64,000 nt of DNA, taken from contig CALJUX010000075.1 of NCBI GenBank assembly GCA_937978655.1, forward strand, positions 39,694-103,693. Reading direction: 5' to 3'. This DNA is from an uncultured Chromatiaceae bacterium (lineage in GTDB: Bacteria; Pseudomonadota; Gammaproteobacteria; Enterobacterales; Alteromonadaceae). Under the pieces are notes generated by a model, which ran no database searches, was not told the DNA's origin, and saw only the letters and a program-made list of their open reading frames with translations. The position numbers were made by a program, and so were the translations under genes. Positions 42,874 to 52,766 of this stretch are shown here, piece after piece (positions within the stretch are counted from its first letter, which is position 1; every line of letters starts with the position of its first letter).

Positions 42874-43551
42874 ATGTTACCTTTTTGGATCGCGCCTTCT
42901 ATTTTATCTGCAGACCTGGCGCGCCTCGGCGACGACGTGGCCCGGGTGCTGGCGGCTGGTGCCGATGTGGTGCACTTTGATGTGATGGATAACCATTATG
43001 TGCCGAATCTGACCTTTGGCCCGATGTTATGCCAGGCGCTACGCAATTACGACATCACTGCGCCCATTGATGTGCATCTGATGGTGGAACCGGTCGACAG
43101 TCTGGTGCCGCAGTTTGCCAAAGCCGGCGCGTCCATTATTACTTTTCATCCCGAAGCGTCGCGCCATGTCGACCGCACTTTGCAGCTGATTAAAGACGAA
43201 GGTTGTCAGGCAGGTTTGGTATTTAATCCGGCGACGCCTTTGAGTTATCTTGATTATGTGCTGGATAAAGTTGACGTGGTGCTGCTGATGTCGGTTAACC
43301 CTGGCTTTGGCGGCCAAAGTTTTATTCCGGCCACTTTAGACAAACTGCGTCAGGCGCGGCAGATCATCGACCAGAGCGGTCGGTCAATCCGGCTGGAAGT
43401 GGACGGCGGCGTTAAAACCGACAATATCGCCGCCATTGCTGCGGCTGGCGCCGATATGTTTGTCGCCGGCTCAGCCATTTTCAGTCAACCAGATTATCAG
43501 CAAGTGATTGCTGCGATGCGCGCAGAACTGGCCACAGTGCGGCCTGTGTAG
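42874..43551 (+). CDS. rpe: Ribulose-phosphate 3-epimerase
   Basis: 225 residues starting MLPFWIAPSILSADLARLG. This TIM-barrel, metal-dependent enzyme interconverts ribulose 5-phosphate and xylulose 5-phosphate. HFDVMDNHYVPNLTFGP, LMSVNPGFGGQ and EVDGGV are conserved. GGGAGA precedes the ATG. The enterobacterial neighbour gph is missing between it and trpS. Confidence 0.96.
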   Translation: MLPFWIAPSILSADLARLGDDVARVLAAGADVVHFDVMDNHYVPNLTFGPMLCQALRNYDITAPIDVHLMVEPVDSLVPQFAKAGASIITFHPEASRHVDRTLQLIKDEGCQAGLVFNPATPLSYLDYVLDKVDVVLLMSVNPGFGGQSFIPATLDKLRQARQIIDQSGRSIRLEVDGGVKTDNIAAIAAAGADMFVAGSAIFSQPDYQQVIAAMRAELATVRPV

Positions 43552-43570
43552 CCAGACGCCTCGCCAGGCG

Positions 43571-43598
43571 TGGCAAAGCCGCTTGAAGCGGTTATAAT
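43571..43598 (+). promoter_or_regulatory. Putative sigma-70 promoter of trpS
   Basis: TGGCAA, 16 bases, TATAAT, about 57 bases before trpS. Two short hairpins (ACGCCT/AGGCGT and CCGCTT/AAGCGG) lie just before and inside it. Confidence 0.5.
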
Positions 43599-43654
43599 CG
43601 GCGCAATTTTTTGTTCGGACTGCCAGGCAGTTCATCCACAGGATCTCAGATTTC

Positions 43655-44668
43655 ATGCAGAAGACTTCGGCCAAACCTATTGTTTTATCCGGCGCCCAGC
43701 CGTCCGGTCAGCTGACTATCGGTAATTATCTCGGTGCGCTGCGCCAGTGGGACCGGATGCAGGATGACTATGATTGTCTGTATTGTATCGTTGATTTACA
43801 TGCCATCACGGTCCGGCAGGAGCCGGCTGCGCTGCGCAGTGCCTCACTGGATTCTTTAGCTTTATATCTGGCTTGTGGCATAGACCCAAAACGTTCAGCC
43901 GTATTTATGCAATCGCATGTGCCGGAGCACAGCCAGCTGGCCTGGGTACTGAATTGTTACACCCAGTTTGGTGAACTGAGCCGGATGACGCAGTTTAAAG
44001 ACAAATCTGAGCGTCACAACAACAACGTCAATGCGGGTCTTTTTACCTATCCGGTACTGATGGCGGCCGACATTCTGCTGTATCAGGCCAATCAGGTGCC
44101 GGTCGGCCATGACCAGAAGCAACATCTGGAATTGGCGCGGGATGTGGCGATGCGCTTTAACGCCTTGCATGGCGACATTTTTACCGTGCCAGAACCTTAT
44201 ATTCCGCCAGTGGCGGCGCGGGTGATGAGTCTGCAGGAACCGACCAAAAAGATGTCAAAATCGGATGAGAATCCATGGAACTTCGTCGGTTTGCTGGAAG
44301 ATCCGAAGATGATCAGCAAAAAATTCAAAAAGGCCATGACCGATTCGGAAGACCCGCCACGGGTGTATTTTGATATCGACAACAAACCGGGCGTTGCCAA
44401 CCTGCTGAGTATTTTGTCCGGTGTTACCAATAAACCGGTTGAAGCGCTGGTCAATGAATACGAAGGTAAAATGTATGGCCACCTCAAAGGCGACGTGGCG
44501 GATGCGGTCATTGCATTGCTGGAACCGGTGCAGCAGCGTTTCCACGAACTGCGTAACGACCAGACCACTTTAACGCAAGTGATGCAGGCTGGTGCGGCTG
44601 AGGCGCGCCGTCGTGCTTCAGAGACGCTGTCGAAGGTCAATGAAGCCGTTGGTTTTGTGCTGCCTTAA
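43655..44668 (+). CDS. trpS: Tryptophanyl-tRNA synthetase
   Basis: 337 residues. A class I synthetase: the HIGH-like TIGN in SGAQPSGQLTIGNYLGALR, the tryptophan pocket, and KMSKS (KKMSKSDEN) are intact. It charges tRNA-Trp. A bidirectional terminator lies about 20 bases after the stop. Confidence 0.97.
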   Translation: MQKTSAKPIVLSGAQPSGQLTIGNYLGALRQWDRMQDDYDCLYCIVDLHAITVRQEPAALRSASLDSLALYLACGIDPKRSAVFMQSHVPEHSQLAWVLNCYTQFGELSRMTQFKDKSERHNNNVNAGLFTYPVLMAADILLYQANQVPVGHDQKQHLELARDVAMRFNALHGDIFTVPEPYIPPVAARVMSLQEPTKKMSKSDENPWNFVGLLEDPKMISKKFKKAMTDSEDPPRVYFDIDNKPGVANLLSILSGVTNKPVEALVNEYEGKMYGHLKGDVADAVIALLEPVQQRFHELRNDQTTLTQVMQAGAAEARRRASETLSKVNEAVGFVLP

Positions 44669-44687
44669 TCGCTCAGCTGTCAAAAGC

Positions 44688-44711
44688 AAAAGCCCCGCGT
44701 GCGGGGCTTTT
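44688..44711. terminator. Bidirectional terminator between trpS and the secreted protein gene
   Basis: AAAAGCCCCGC, two bases, GCGGGGCTTTT. The genes on each side converge on it. Confidence 0.88.
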
Positions 44712-44732
44712 GTGTTTCTGCGCTACGTTTGC

Positions 44733-46217
44733 TTATAAATAGGCCTTACTGAAGGCTTCTTTGGATTCTTTGATATAAGTGCGGGCTTTTTTCGCGTGAT
44801 TCTCCCAGGCCGCTTTGTCGGTGCTGTCACTGAACGGGTTTTGTTCCGGCGCAATGGAACGCTCAAAGCGGTCGTAAAAGGTCAGAGCAGCAGCGGTCAC
44901 CTGATTAAAGCGCTCCTTGTATTCCTGCACACTTTCCAGCTGTTCTGAGGTTTTCAGCAGATACTGCACCAGCTCGGTATTTTGCTCGCGGTCGTGCAGT
45001 TGCTGCGCATGAGTGGCGACATTTCCTGCAACTTCGCTGCTAATAGTCGCGCGAATGCTGTCTTCTTTACTCATCACCCGGCCAAAATTTTCCTGGGTGC
45101 GGGCAAGGCCGGCATGCTGAATATAACCGCGCAGCTGTTTGTCCAAATCTTTGCGATAGCTTTCTACCAGCTTCTGCATAGTGCCGAGTTCATTATCCAG
45201 CGCATTGACCTGCTGCAGTTCTTTTTCCAGTTCGCTCAGGAAACGCTCGGCGTTTTCGTAAATTTTCAGGCCATTTTGTTCGGCGAATTTACGGTCTTTA
45301 CGGCTTAAATCAGCGTTTTCATAATTGGATTTATCGAAGGTTGCGGCCAGAAAGGATTTAAAGGGTTCAGCAAATGCGGCGTAAGCACCACCGGTCACCA
45401 CACTCAGCGTCGCAGTCGCCAGGTCACCAAACGGCTTCACCATCGACGTTAACCTTGCTTGCTGCAGCGGCGAAGACACACGTTTGGTGTCATTGATGAT
45501 GTTGCGAAACGAGGCGTAGGCCATCGGATTGGACATCTTATTACGCTCTGAACTGGCCAGCACCAGCGTGATACTGGCGTAAATCGCATTGGCGTATTCC
45601 AGATACTGGCGCTGTGTATCGAGCTGCGCGGCGTAATTTTGCCCCAGACTTTTGAACTGTTCCGCCTGCAGCTCCGGGTTTTTGTTTTGCTTCAGTCGGT
45701 CCAGAATGCCGCTGACAATACGCTGTTCGTTTTTCTGCAAAGCCACATCCAGCCCAATCCGTTCGATACTGACATCATCCAGCGCAATACCACCATTGCT
45801 GCTTTCAATGTCTAAGCGGATAAATTTGCGGCCAGGGTCATCAATCGAAATGCGGTGCGCCAGATAATCGGCACTGCTCGCCGACATTTCAATCAGGCCA
45901 ATCTGTTGCCAGGGCGCGTCGGCTTTTAACGAGGCGGAACTTAAGATATTGATGCGATAACTGGTATAGGCGTTTTCTGGTTTGACCCAAAATTCCAGCA
46001 TACCGGGTTCAGCCACCAGAGCAGGCGTCACCAGACTGGCGCTGCCGCGGCTGCAAAACAGCGCCTGTTGCCCGCTGCGGGCCAGCTCATGCTGCAACTG
46101 ACAGCCATTTAAGATGTTCCAGCTGCTGTTGCCTTCAAAATCGGCTTTAAACACCGGCTGTGCCAGTGCACTACCGGCGAATGCCACAGAACTCAGGAAC
46201 AGGGGGAGTACACGCAT
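44733..46217 (-). CDS. Secreted protein of unknown function with N-terminal beta domain and long helical region
   Basis: 494 residues from the ATG at 46217, chosen because GAGG sits 6 bases upstream and a clean signal peptide follows (MRVLPLFLSSVAFAGSALA). The frame is open to 46421. Residues about 20-155 look like a beta-sandwich of the carbohydrate-binding/jelly-roll kind (VFKADFEGNSSWNIL, then LDIESSNGGIALDDVSIERI), including a Cys pair. Residues 160-490 are highly charged and helical, with probable coiled coils (FLSELEKELQQVNALDNELG). A short glycine-rich hydrophobic stretch (TATLSVVTGGAYAAF) lies near the middle. I do not recognise the family. It has no operon partner. Confidence 0.65.
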   Translation of the reverse strand: MRVLPLFLSSVAFAGSALAQPVFKADFEGNSSWNILNGCQLQHELARSGQQALFCSRGSASLVTPALVAEPGMLEFWVKPENAYTSYRINILSSASLKADAPWQQIGLIEMSASSADYLAHRISIDDPGRKFIRLDIESSNGGIALDDVSIERIGLDVALQKNEQRIVSGILDRLKQNKNPELQAEQFKSLGQNYAAQLDTQRQYLEYANAIYASITLVLASSERNKMSNPMAYASFRNIINDTKRVSSPLQQARLTSMVKPFGDLATATLSVVTGGAYAAFAEPFKSFLAATFDKSNYENADLSRKDRKFAEQNGLKIYENAERFLSELEKELQQVNALDNELGTMQKLVESYRKDLDKQLRGYIQHAGLARTQENFGRVMSKEDSIRATISSEVAGNVATHAQQLHDREQNTELVQYLLKTSEQLESVQEYKERFNQVTAAALTFYDRFERSIAPEQNPFSDSTDKAAWENHAKKARTYIKESKEAFSKAYL

Positions 46218-46443
46218 ATCATCCTCAATCAGGCCAGTGGGTGGCGGCAAGCTGCAGGCTGCCAGCTGCAGACTGTACCAAAGCTGAATCAAAGCAGCCA
46301 GAAGCGCTTGCTGTCCTTCGTTCTCATCAGGGGGACAAAGGCTGCGCTGACCTCTGGCGCCTGCGTTGACATCAGCAGGCGAACCCGATAGAACAGAAGG
46401 ATAAAAATCAAACAAAAACAAAAACTTTCAGACGGGGACACAG

Positions 46444-48528
46444 ATGACAACACCAATTGCACCACAAGGCTGGCCGCAGCGCCTGCTCTGGCTATGCATT
46501 GCCATTACCGGGGCCGCCGCCGCCGGCGGTATAGCGCTGAACCGGGGCGAATCCATCAATGCGATTTGGTTTATCGTCGCCGCTATTTGTACTTATCTGA
46601 TTGGTTACCGCTTTTACAGTGCCTGGGTGGCCGCCAGGGTGTTGACGCTGGATGAAACCCGCGCCACACCGGCTGAGCGTCTTGCCGATGGCCGTGATTA
46701 TGTGCCGACCAACCGCTGGGTGGTGTTTGGTCATCATTTTGCAGCTATTGCCGGCCCCGGCCCGTTGATTGGCCCGACCTTAGCGGCGCAGTTTGGTTAT
46801 TTGCCGGGCACGCTGTGGATTCTGGTCGGCAGTGTGCTGGCTGGTTGTGTGCAGGATATGGTGATCCTGTTTTGTTCGATGCGCCGCGATGGCAGGAGTC
46901 TTGGCCAGATGGCGCGTGAAGAATTAGGCCCGGTCGGCGGTTTTGCGGCTTTGCTGGCCACTTTCCTGATCATGATCATCTTGATAGCGGTGCTGGGTCT
47001 GGTTGTGGTCAATGCGATGAAACATTCACCCTGGGCCACTTCGACTGTGGCAGCCACTATTCCGATTGCAGTGTTTATTGGTCTTTATATGCGCTATTTG
47101 CGGCCTGGACGGGTACTGGAAGGCTCGTTGTTGGGCGTGGTGTTATTGCTGTTATCAGTTGGCGCCGGTGGCTGGGTGGACCAGCAGGCTGGATTACGCG
47201 AATGGTTTAATCATCCGGGTTTGCCGCTGGCCTTTGCGGTGATTGGTTATGGTTTGTTAGCGGCGATTTTACCGGTCTGGTTATTGCTGGCGCCGCGCGA
47301 TTATCTGTCGACTTTTATGAAACTTGGCACTGTGATTTTGCTGGCAGTGGCCATTGTCATTCTGCAGCCGGAAATTAAGATGCCGGCGTTGACCCAGTTT
47401 ATCGATGGCACTGGCCCTATCTTTGCCGGTAGTCTGTTTCCTTTTGTATTTATCACCATCGCCTGCGGTGCGATCTCTGGTTTTCATTCGCTGATCTCCA
47501 GCGGCACCACACCAAAACTGCTGGAAAATGAACGCGACATCCGGATGATTGGTTACGGCGGTATGGCGCTGGAGTCCTTTGTCGCCATCATGGCGCTGAT
47601 TGCGGCTTGTGTGCTGGAACCCGGTGTCTATTTTGCGATCAATAGCCCGGCCGGCATTGTCGGCGCGACACCGGAAGCGGCGGTTGCGACCATCACTGGC
47701 TGGGGTTTTCCGGTGACGGTAGAGCAGATGAATCAACTGGCAGCGACTATGGGCGAAGCGACTTTATTTGCCCGCACTGGTGGTGCACCGTCGTTAGCGG
47801 TCGGGATGGCCAGTATTTTCGCTTCCGCTTTTGGTGAGCACTTGCTCGCCATGTGGTATCACTTCGCCATTATGTTTGAAGCGGTATTTATCCTGACGAC
47901 GCTGGATGCTGGGACCCGCGTTGGCCGTTTTATGCTGCAGGATATGCTGGGGAACTTCTCGCCGCGGCTTGGCCAAACCAGCTGGTATCCGTCGGTGGTG
48001 CTGACATCTTCACTGGTTGTGGCCGGTTGGGGCTATTTTCTGTATATCGGCGTGATAGACCCTAATGGCGGCGTGAATATTCTCTGGCCTTTATTTGGTA
48101 TTTCTAATCAGCTGCTGGCTGCGATTGCGCTGACGGTCGCCACTTCTGTGCTGATTAAAAGCGGCCGGGTGAAGTATCTGTGGGTCACTGCGCTGCCGTT
48201 GTGTTGGTTGCTGATTCTGACGACCACAGCGGTGTATGAAAAAATCAGCAGCGCCGATCCGCGCATCGGCTTTTTTGCTGCCGCCAGTGATTTGCAACAT
48301 AAACTCGATGCAGGGGTGTTAGTACCAGAAAAAGCCGCAGTGGCCCCCCAGCTGATTTTTAATCAGCAGCTGGATGCGTGGCTGGCCATGCTATTTGTGG
48401 CGCTGTTGTATCTGGTGGTCGGCGATATGCTCAGAATGGCCTGGCGGCGCCAGCGCGGGCTCAGTATTTTGCCTTCAGCCGAAACGCCATACGTGGCTCG
48501 TCAGCATCTTCGGGTTACGCAGGAATAA
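46444..48528 (+). CDS. cstA: CstA-family pyruvate/peptide transporter
   Basis: 694 residues with many membrane segments. Conserved CstA stretches are clear: NRWVVFGHHFAAIAGPGPLIGP near the N-terminus, FHSLISSGTTPKLL, and LDAGTRVGRFMLQD. In E. coli CstA and its paralogue BtsT import pyruvate. Peptide uptake under carbon starvation was the original proposal. GGGGA precedes the ATG. A YbdD-type small partner gene follows after 4 bases, as in E. coli cstA-ybdD and btsT-yjiX. Confidence 0.93.
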   Translation: MTTPIAPQGWPQRLLWLCIAITGAAAAGGIALNRGESINAIWFIVAAICTYLIGYRFYSAWVAARVLTLDETRATPAERLADGRDYVPTNRWVVFGHHFAAIAGPGPLIGPTLAAQFGYLPGTLWILVGSVLAGCVQDMVILFCSMRRDGRSLGQMAREELGPVGGFAALLATFLIMIILIAVLGLVVVNAMKHSPWATSTVAATIPIAVFIGLYMRYLRPGRVLEGSLLGVVLLLLSVGAGGWVDQQAGLREWFNHPGLPLAFAVIGYGLLAAILPVWLLLAPRDYLSTFMKLGTVILLAVAIVILQPEIKMPALTQFIDGTGPIFAGSLFPFVFITIACGAISGFHSLISSGTTPKLLENERDIRMIGYGGMALESFVAIMALIAACVLEPGVYFAINSPAGIVGATPEAAVATITGWGFPVTVEQMNQLAATMGEATLFARTGGAPSLAVGMASIFASAFGEHLLAMWYHFAIMFEAVFILTTLDAGTRVGRFMLQDMLGNFSPRLGQTSWYPSVVLTSSLVVAGWGYFLYIGVIDPNGGVNILWPLFGISNQLLAAIALTVATSVLIKSGRVKYLWVTALPLCWLLILTTTAVYEKISSADPRIGFFAAASDLQHKLDAGVLVPEKAAVAPQLIFNQQLDAWLAMLFVALLYLVVGDMLRMAWRRQRGLSILPSAETPYVARQHLRVTQE

Positions 48529-48532
48529 GCCA

Positions 48533-48712
48533 ATGAAAACATTCATCAAAAAATGCTGGGGGCTACTCAGGCAGTTGTCCGGCGACGACGCTTACGAGCG
48601 CTATTTACGTCATCAGGCAATGGCGCATCCGGGCGAAGAGCCGCTGGATCGTAAAAGTTTTTTCCAGCGCGAGCAGGAACGTAAATGGAACGGCGTGAAA
48701 AGGTGTTGCTGA
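48533..48712 (+). CDS. ybdD: YbdD/YjiX family CstA partner protein
   Basis: 59 residues: MKTFIKKCWGLLRQLSGDD, then YERYLRHQAMAHPGEEPLDR and SFFQREQERKWNG. This is the DUF466 small-protein family found behind cstA-type genes, and E. coli relatives are needed for full pyruvate transport. AGGA is 8 bases before the ATG. A longer frame to 48374 runs inside cstA and is not real. Confidence 0.9.
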   Translation: MKTFIKKCWGLLRQLSGDDAYERYLRHQAMAHPGEEPLDRKSFFQREQERKWNGVKRCC

Positions 48713-48739
48713 AGTTGAATAAAGCGAAGCTTGAGGAAG

Positions 48740-48816
48740 TGGTGGCCCCAGCTGGACTTGAACCAGCGACCAATCGATTATGAGTCGAGTGCTCTAACCA
48801 ACTGAGCTATGGGGCC
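48740..48816 (-). tRNA. tRNA-Ile2 (anticodon CAT, expected lysidine-modified)
   Basis: 77 bases with the CCA end encoded. The acceptor stem is GGCCCC/GGGGCC. D-arm AGCTCAGTTGGTTAGAGCA, anticodon loop CTCATAA (anticodon at 48780-48782) and T-arm GCTGGTTCAAGTCCAGC all fold. A CAT anticodon fits Met or Ile2. The acceptor stem and T-arm match E. coli ileX (Ile2) rather than elongator Met. Its place beside rpoD is also where ileX lies in E. coli. It reads AUA after C34 is converted to lysidine. Confidence 0.93.
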
Positions 48817-48926
48817 AGCATGCAGACGTGGGTCTGGTTGGTGAAGCGTTGGCAGTATATGGATTTTTTGTTGCCTTGTCACCGCACAATCGTCAGTCGA
48901 AACAGTTGATTGCTTAATTTTCCGGC

Positions 48927-48958
48927 AAAAAAACAGGCACCCTTGGGTGCCTGTTTTG
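48927..48958 (-). terminator. Intrinsic terminator of the rpsU-yqeY-dnaG-rpoD operon
   Basis: AAAACAGGCACCC/GGGTGCCTGTTTT, a perfect 13-bp stem. On the minus strand it is followed by T residues. It lies 23 bases after the rpoD stop. Confidence 0.88.
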
Positions 48959-48980
48959 CAAAATCAGCAGAAAGCCAATG

Positions 48981-50834
48981 CTATTCGTCCAGGAAGCTTT
49001 TCAGCACTTCAGAGCGGGAAGGGTGACGCAGCTTCCGCAGCGCTTTGGCTTCAATCTGGCGGATCCGCTCACGCGTCACGTCAAACTGCTTGCCCACTTC
49101 TTCCAGCGTATGGTCGGTATTCATATCGATACCAAACCGCATCCGCAGGACTTTAGCTTCACGGGCGGTCAGACCTGCCAACACTTCGTTGGTGGCCGCC
49201 TTGAGGCTTTCCATTGTGGCTGAATCCAGCGGAGACTCTGAAGAGTTATCTTCAATAAAATCACCCAGATGCGAATCTTCATCGTCGCCAATCGGTGTTT
49301 CCATCGAAATAGGCTCTTTGGCGATTTTCAGCACTTTGCGGATCTTATCTTCCGGCATGCCCATGCGCTCGGACAATTCTTCCGGTGACGGCTCACGACC
49401 CATTTCCTGCAACATCTGCCGCGAAATGCGGTTCAGCTTGTTGATGGTTTCAATCATGTGCACCGGGATCCGGATAGTCCGGGCCTGGTCAGCGATAGAG
49501 CGGGTAATGGCCTGACGGATCCACCAGGTAGCGTAAGTCGAGAACTTATAACCACGGCGATATTCGAACTTATCGACTGCTTTCATCAGACCGATGTTGC
49601 CTTCCTGAATCAAATCAAGGAATTGCAGGCCACGGTTGGTGTACTTTTTCGCAATCGAAATAACCAGACGTAAGTTGGCTTCCACCATCTCTTTTTTCGC
49701 CCGGCGTGCTTTGGCTTCACCAATCGACATCCGGCGGTTAATGTCTTTGATTTTGAAAATCGACAGACCGGTTTCTTCTTCAATCTTGCGCAGTTTATCG
49801 GTTGAGCGCACCAGCTCTTCACGCATATCGGCCAGTTTGGCGGAATATGGTTTATTTGCGGCGATTTCAGCGTCAATCCAGGCACTATTGTTTTCGTTGC
49901 CAGTAAAGGATTTCAGGAAGTTCTTCTTCGGCATTTTGGCGTATTCAACGCAATGCTTCATGACGATACGTTCCTGCACACGTACGCGGTCCATCATTTC
50001 GCGCATGTTTTTGACCAGACGGTCAAACTGTTTTGGTACTAAGCGGAAGCAACGGAATACTTCTGACAGCTTGTCGATTTCGATTTTAGTCTGTGCGTGC
50101 TCACGGCCGTTTTCGATGATCGATTTACGGGTGATGTCATACTGCACGCGCAGCTCGCCGAATTTTTCCCGCGCCAGTTCCGGATCCGGACCGGTATCGG
50201 CTTCGTCAGAATCGCCGTCTTCACTTTCTTCGTCGTCACCGGCAATATCAGCGTCTTCGTCGGCCAGTTCTTCTTCCGGCACATCAGAACCGATATGAGT
50301 GGCGGTTGGCGGCAGGTCATCGACTTCGTTAGGATCAACGAAAGCGGTGACGATGTCACTTAAGCGAATTTCTTCAGCTTCGAATTTGTCCCACTGTTCC
50401 AGCAGGTAGGTGATGGCTTCCGGGTATTCTGCGACCGACGTTTGCACCTGGTTGATGCCGTCTTCGATGCGTTTAGCGATGTCAATTTCGCCTTCGCGGG
50501 TCAACAGTTCTACAGTACCCATTTCGCGCATGTACATCCGGACCGGGTCCGTAGTACGACCTAATTCTTTATCCACGCTGACCAGCGCCTGGGCGGCTTC
50601 TTCCGCGGCGTCTTCATCAGGGGTTGCGTCCGACATAATTAAGTCATCAGCATCAGGTGCAGTTTCGCAAACCTGAATACCCATGTCGTTAATCATGCGA
50701 ATAATATCTTCGATCTGGTCAGAGTCGATGATATCTTGTGGAAGGTGATCGTTTACTTCAGCAAAAGTTAAATAACCTTGTTCCTTACCTTTTAAGATAA
50801 GAAGCTTTAATTGCGACTGAGGATTTTGCTCCAT
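48981..50834 (-). CDS. rpoD: RNA polymerase primary sigma factor RpoD (sigma-70)
   Basis: 617 residues. Region 1.1 starts MEQNPQSQLKLLILKGKEQG. An acidic linker (roughly residues 185-215, rich in Asp/Glu) lies in the non-conserved region before region 2. Region 2 includes GLQFLDLIQEGNIGLMKAVD and YKFSTYATWWIRQAITR, and region 4 ends with TLEEVGKQFDVTRERIRQIE. It directs transcription of most genes. It follows dnaG on the minus strand with a gap of about 100 bases that may hold an internal promoter. Confidence 0.98.
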   Translation of the reverse strand: MEQNPQSQLKLLILKGKEQGYLTFAEVNDHLPQDIIDSDQIEDIIRMINDMGIQVCETAPDADDLIMSDATPDEDAAEEAAQALVSVDKELGRTTDPVRMYMREMGTVELLTREGEIDIAKRIEDGINQVQTSVAEYPEAITYLLEQWDKFEAEEIRLSDIVTAFVDPNEVDDLPPTATHIGSDVPEEELADEDADIAGDDEESEDGDSDEADTGPDPELAREKFGELRVQYDITRKSIIENGREHAQTKIEIDKLSEVFRCFRLVPKQFDRLVKNMREMMDRVRVQERIVMKHCVEYAKMPKKNFLKSFTGNENNSAWIDAEIAANKPYSAKLADMREELVRSTDKLRKIEEETGLSIFKIKDINRRMSIGEAKARRAKKEMVEANLRLVISIAKKYTNRGLQFLDLIQEGNIGLMKAVDKFEYRRGYKFSTYATWWIRQAITRSIADQARTIRIPVHMIETINKLNRISRQMLQEMGREPSPEELSERMGMPEDKIRKVLKIAKEPISMETPIGDDEDSHLGDFIEDNSSESPLDSATMESLKAATNEVLAGLTAREAKVLRMRFGIDMNTDHTLEEVGKQFDVTRERIRQIEAKALRKLRHPSRSEVLKSFLDE

Positions 50835-50937
50835 AGAGGCTGCTCTTCCACCCGATATAGTTAGTTTTCAAAAATGCGAATGCGGGATTATAACAAAGCG
50901 CGGCTTTTCTAGCCAGCAAACCCCCACTGCTTCACGG

Positions 50938-52656
50938 TTATTTCGTCTTAAATGCCTTTAACAACATGGCATATTCCTGACGTTCGGCCAGGCTGAGTCT
51001 GGTCAGCTGGTCTTTACGTTGTAAGGCTTCCAGCCGTTGTTGCAGATATTGATCTTCAAGTGCCCTGAAGGTATCAAGAAAATCTGCAGTCAGTTGTTCT
51101 TCTGCCACCTGATGCTCCCAGAGCGCCAGTTTACTCAGAATGTTGTATTCGGCAGCGCCACGCCAGTGCTCCAGCAATTGTGCGGTGGTCAGGTTGGGCT
51201 GCTCCAGCAGCTTTTGCTGCAGTGCCAGCAAGATATCAATGCCAGGCAGATTAGCCTGTGCCAGCTCAGGTGCCTGTGGCATGGCTGTGGCCAATGCCGG
51301 ATGCTGCAGCAAGAGCGCAATAGCCCGCCGCATTGGTGTAATCTTAGTGGCTGTGGCCACTGCAGGATTGGTCTTTGCTGTTTTTGAGTTACCCGGCGTT
51401 GTGCGGGGTCTGCCGACTAAATTTGCCAGCCGGTCTAACAATGTCTCGCGGTAAAATTCACTCGGAATTTGCAGAATCATTTCATTCGCGCGTTGCCACA
51501 GTGCTGACTTTCCGGCGTCACTGTTGACATCCATCTCCGCTAACAAGTGTTCAAACAGATAATTACTCAGGGTCTGCGCCTGATGTAATCTGGCAATAAA
51601 TGCTTCTTTGCCCTCTTTACGGACCAGCGTGTCCGGATCTTCACCGTCCGGTAAAAACACAAACTTCAGTTCAACGCCGTCTTTCAGATGCGGCAGCGCG
51701 CTTTGTAAGGCGCGCCAGGCGGCGTCGCGACCGGCACGGTCACCGTCATAACAGCACACCACTGTCGGGGTATAACGAAACATGGTTTGCATATGGTCGC
51801 CGGTCGTTGCGGTGCCAAGACAGGCTACGGCGAATTCGATACCGAACTGCGACAAGGCCACAACATCCATATAGCCTTCAACCACCAGCAACATGGCTAA
51901 ACGCTCCTGCTGCTGCCGGGCCTCATACAGACCATATAGTTCTCGGCCTTTGTGGAACAGCCGGGTTTCTGGTGAATTCAGATATTTCGGCGTACCGTCA
52001 CCGATCACACGACCACCAAAGCCAATGACGCGACCGCGTTTATCGCGGATCGGAAACATCAGCCGGTCACGGAAAAAGTCATATTCGCGGCCGTTGTCAT
52101 TGCGGTTGGTCAGCTTCAGTTCAAACAGCTGGTCGCGGGCCTGCCGGGTGGTGGCCAGTTGTTTGAGCAGTAAATCCCAACTGTCCGGGGCATAACCGAT
52201 GCCGTATTTTTGGATGGTGTCGCTGGCCAGGCCGCGTTTTGCGACGTAGGCGAGGGCGTTTTCACTATTTTGCAGCTGTGTCTGATAAATCTTTGCCGCT
52301 TTTTCCATCTGGCTGTAGTCATCGGCACTGCCTTGCTGATAAGCCTTTTGCCCACCTTCACGCGGCACTTCGAGGTGATGCATTTTGGCCAGTTCTTCGA
52401 TGGCCTCAACAAATTCAAGCTGCTCAAACGCCATCATAAAACTGATGGCATTGCCGTGTGCGCCACAACCGAAGCAATGATAAAACTGTTTGTCGGCACT
52501 GACGGTAAAAGAAGGAGATTTTTCGCTGTGGAACGGGCAACAGGCAGCGTAGTTTTTGCCGGCTTTTTTCAGCGGCACGCGCTGATCAATCAGCTCAACG
52601 ATGTCGGTACGGGCCAACAGGTCGTCAATAAAGGGTCTGGGGATTTGTCCTGCCAC
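50938..52656 (-). CDS. dnaG: DNA primase DnaG
   Basis: 572 residues. The N-terminal CHC2 zinc site is C40, H43, C61, C64 (CPFH and CFGC). The TOPRIM core follows (LLVVEGYMDVVAL; CYDGDRAGRDAAWRAL), then the C-terminal helicase-binding region. It lays RNA primers for replication. The start is a GTG at 52656 with AAGG 6 bases upstream. It is the third gene of the macromolecular synthesis operon. Confidence 0.97.
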   Translation of the reverse strand: MAGQIPRPFIDDLLARTDIVELIDQRVPLKKAGKNYAACCPFHSEKSPSFTVSADKQFYHCFGCGAHGNAISFMMAFEQLEFVEAIEELAKMHHLEVPREGGQKAYQQGSADDYSQMEKAAKIYQTQLQNSENALAYVAKRGLASDTIQKYGIGYAPDSWDLLLKQLATTRQARDQLFELKLTNRNDNGREYDFFRDRLMFPIRDKRGRVIGFGGRVIGDGTPKYLNSPETRLFHKGRELYGLYEARQQQERLAMLLVVEGYMDVVALSQFGIEFAVACLGTATTGDHMQTMFRYTPTVVCCYDGDRAGRDAAWRALQSALPHLKDGVELKFVFLPDGEDPDTLVRKEGKEAFIARLHQAQTLSNYLFEHLLAEMDVNSDAGKSALWQRANEMILQIPSEFYRETLLDRLANLVGRPRTTPGNSKTAKTNPAVATATKITPMRRAIALLLQHPALATAMPQAPELAQANLPGIDILLALQQKLLEQPNLTTAQLLEHWRGAAEYNILSKLALWEHQVAEEQLTADFLDTFRALEDQYLQQRLEALQRKDQLTRLSLAERQEYAMLLKAFKTK

Positions 52657-52766
52657 CTTTTTCCTTCCTGCTTAAATGCTGATACCAGAAAAAGACAAAC
52701 CGTGCACGAAGGCACGGTGTTGCAGTTCTACAGCTGAATTCATGATGGTGTGGATGGGGTCGCGAT

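Noticed and set aside
48740..48816. tRNA with CAT anticodon as elongator tRNA-Met
   Set aside because: The acceptor stem GGCCCC and T-arm match Ile2 (ileX), and the position next to rpoD is that of ileX.
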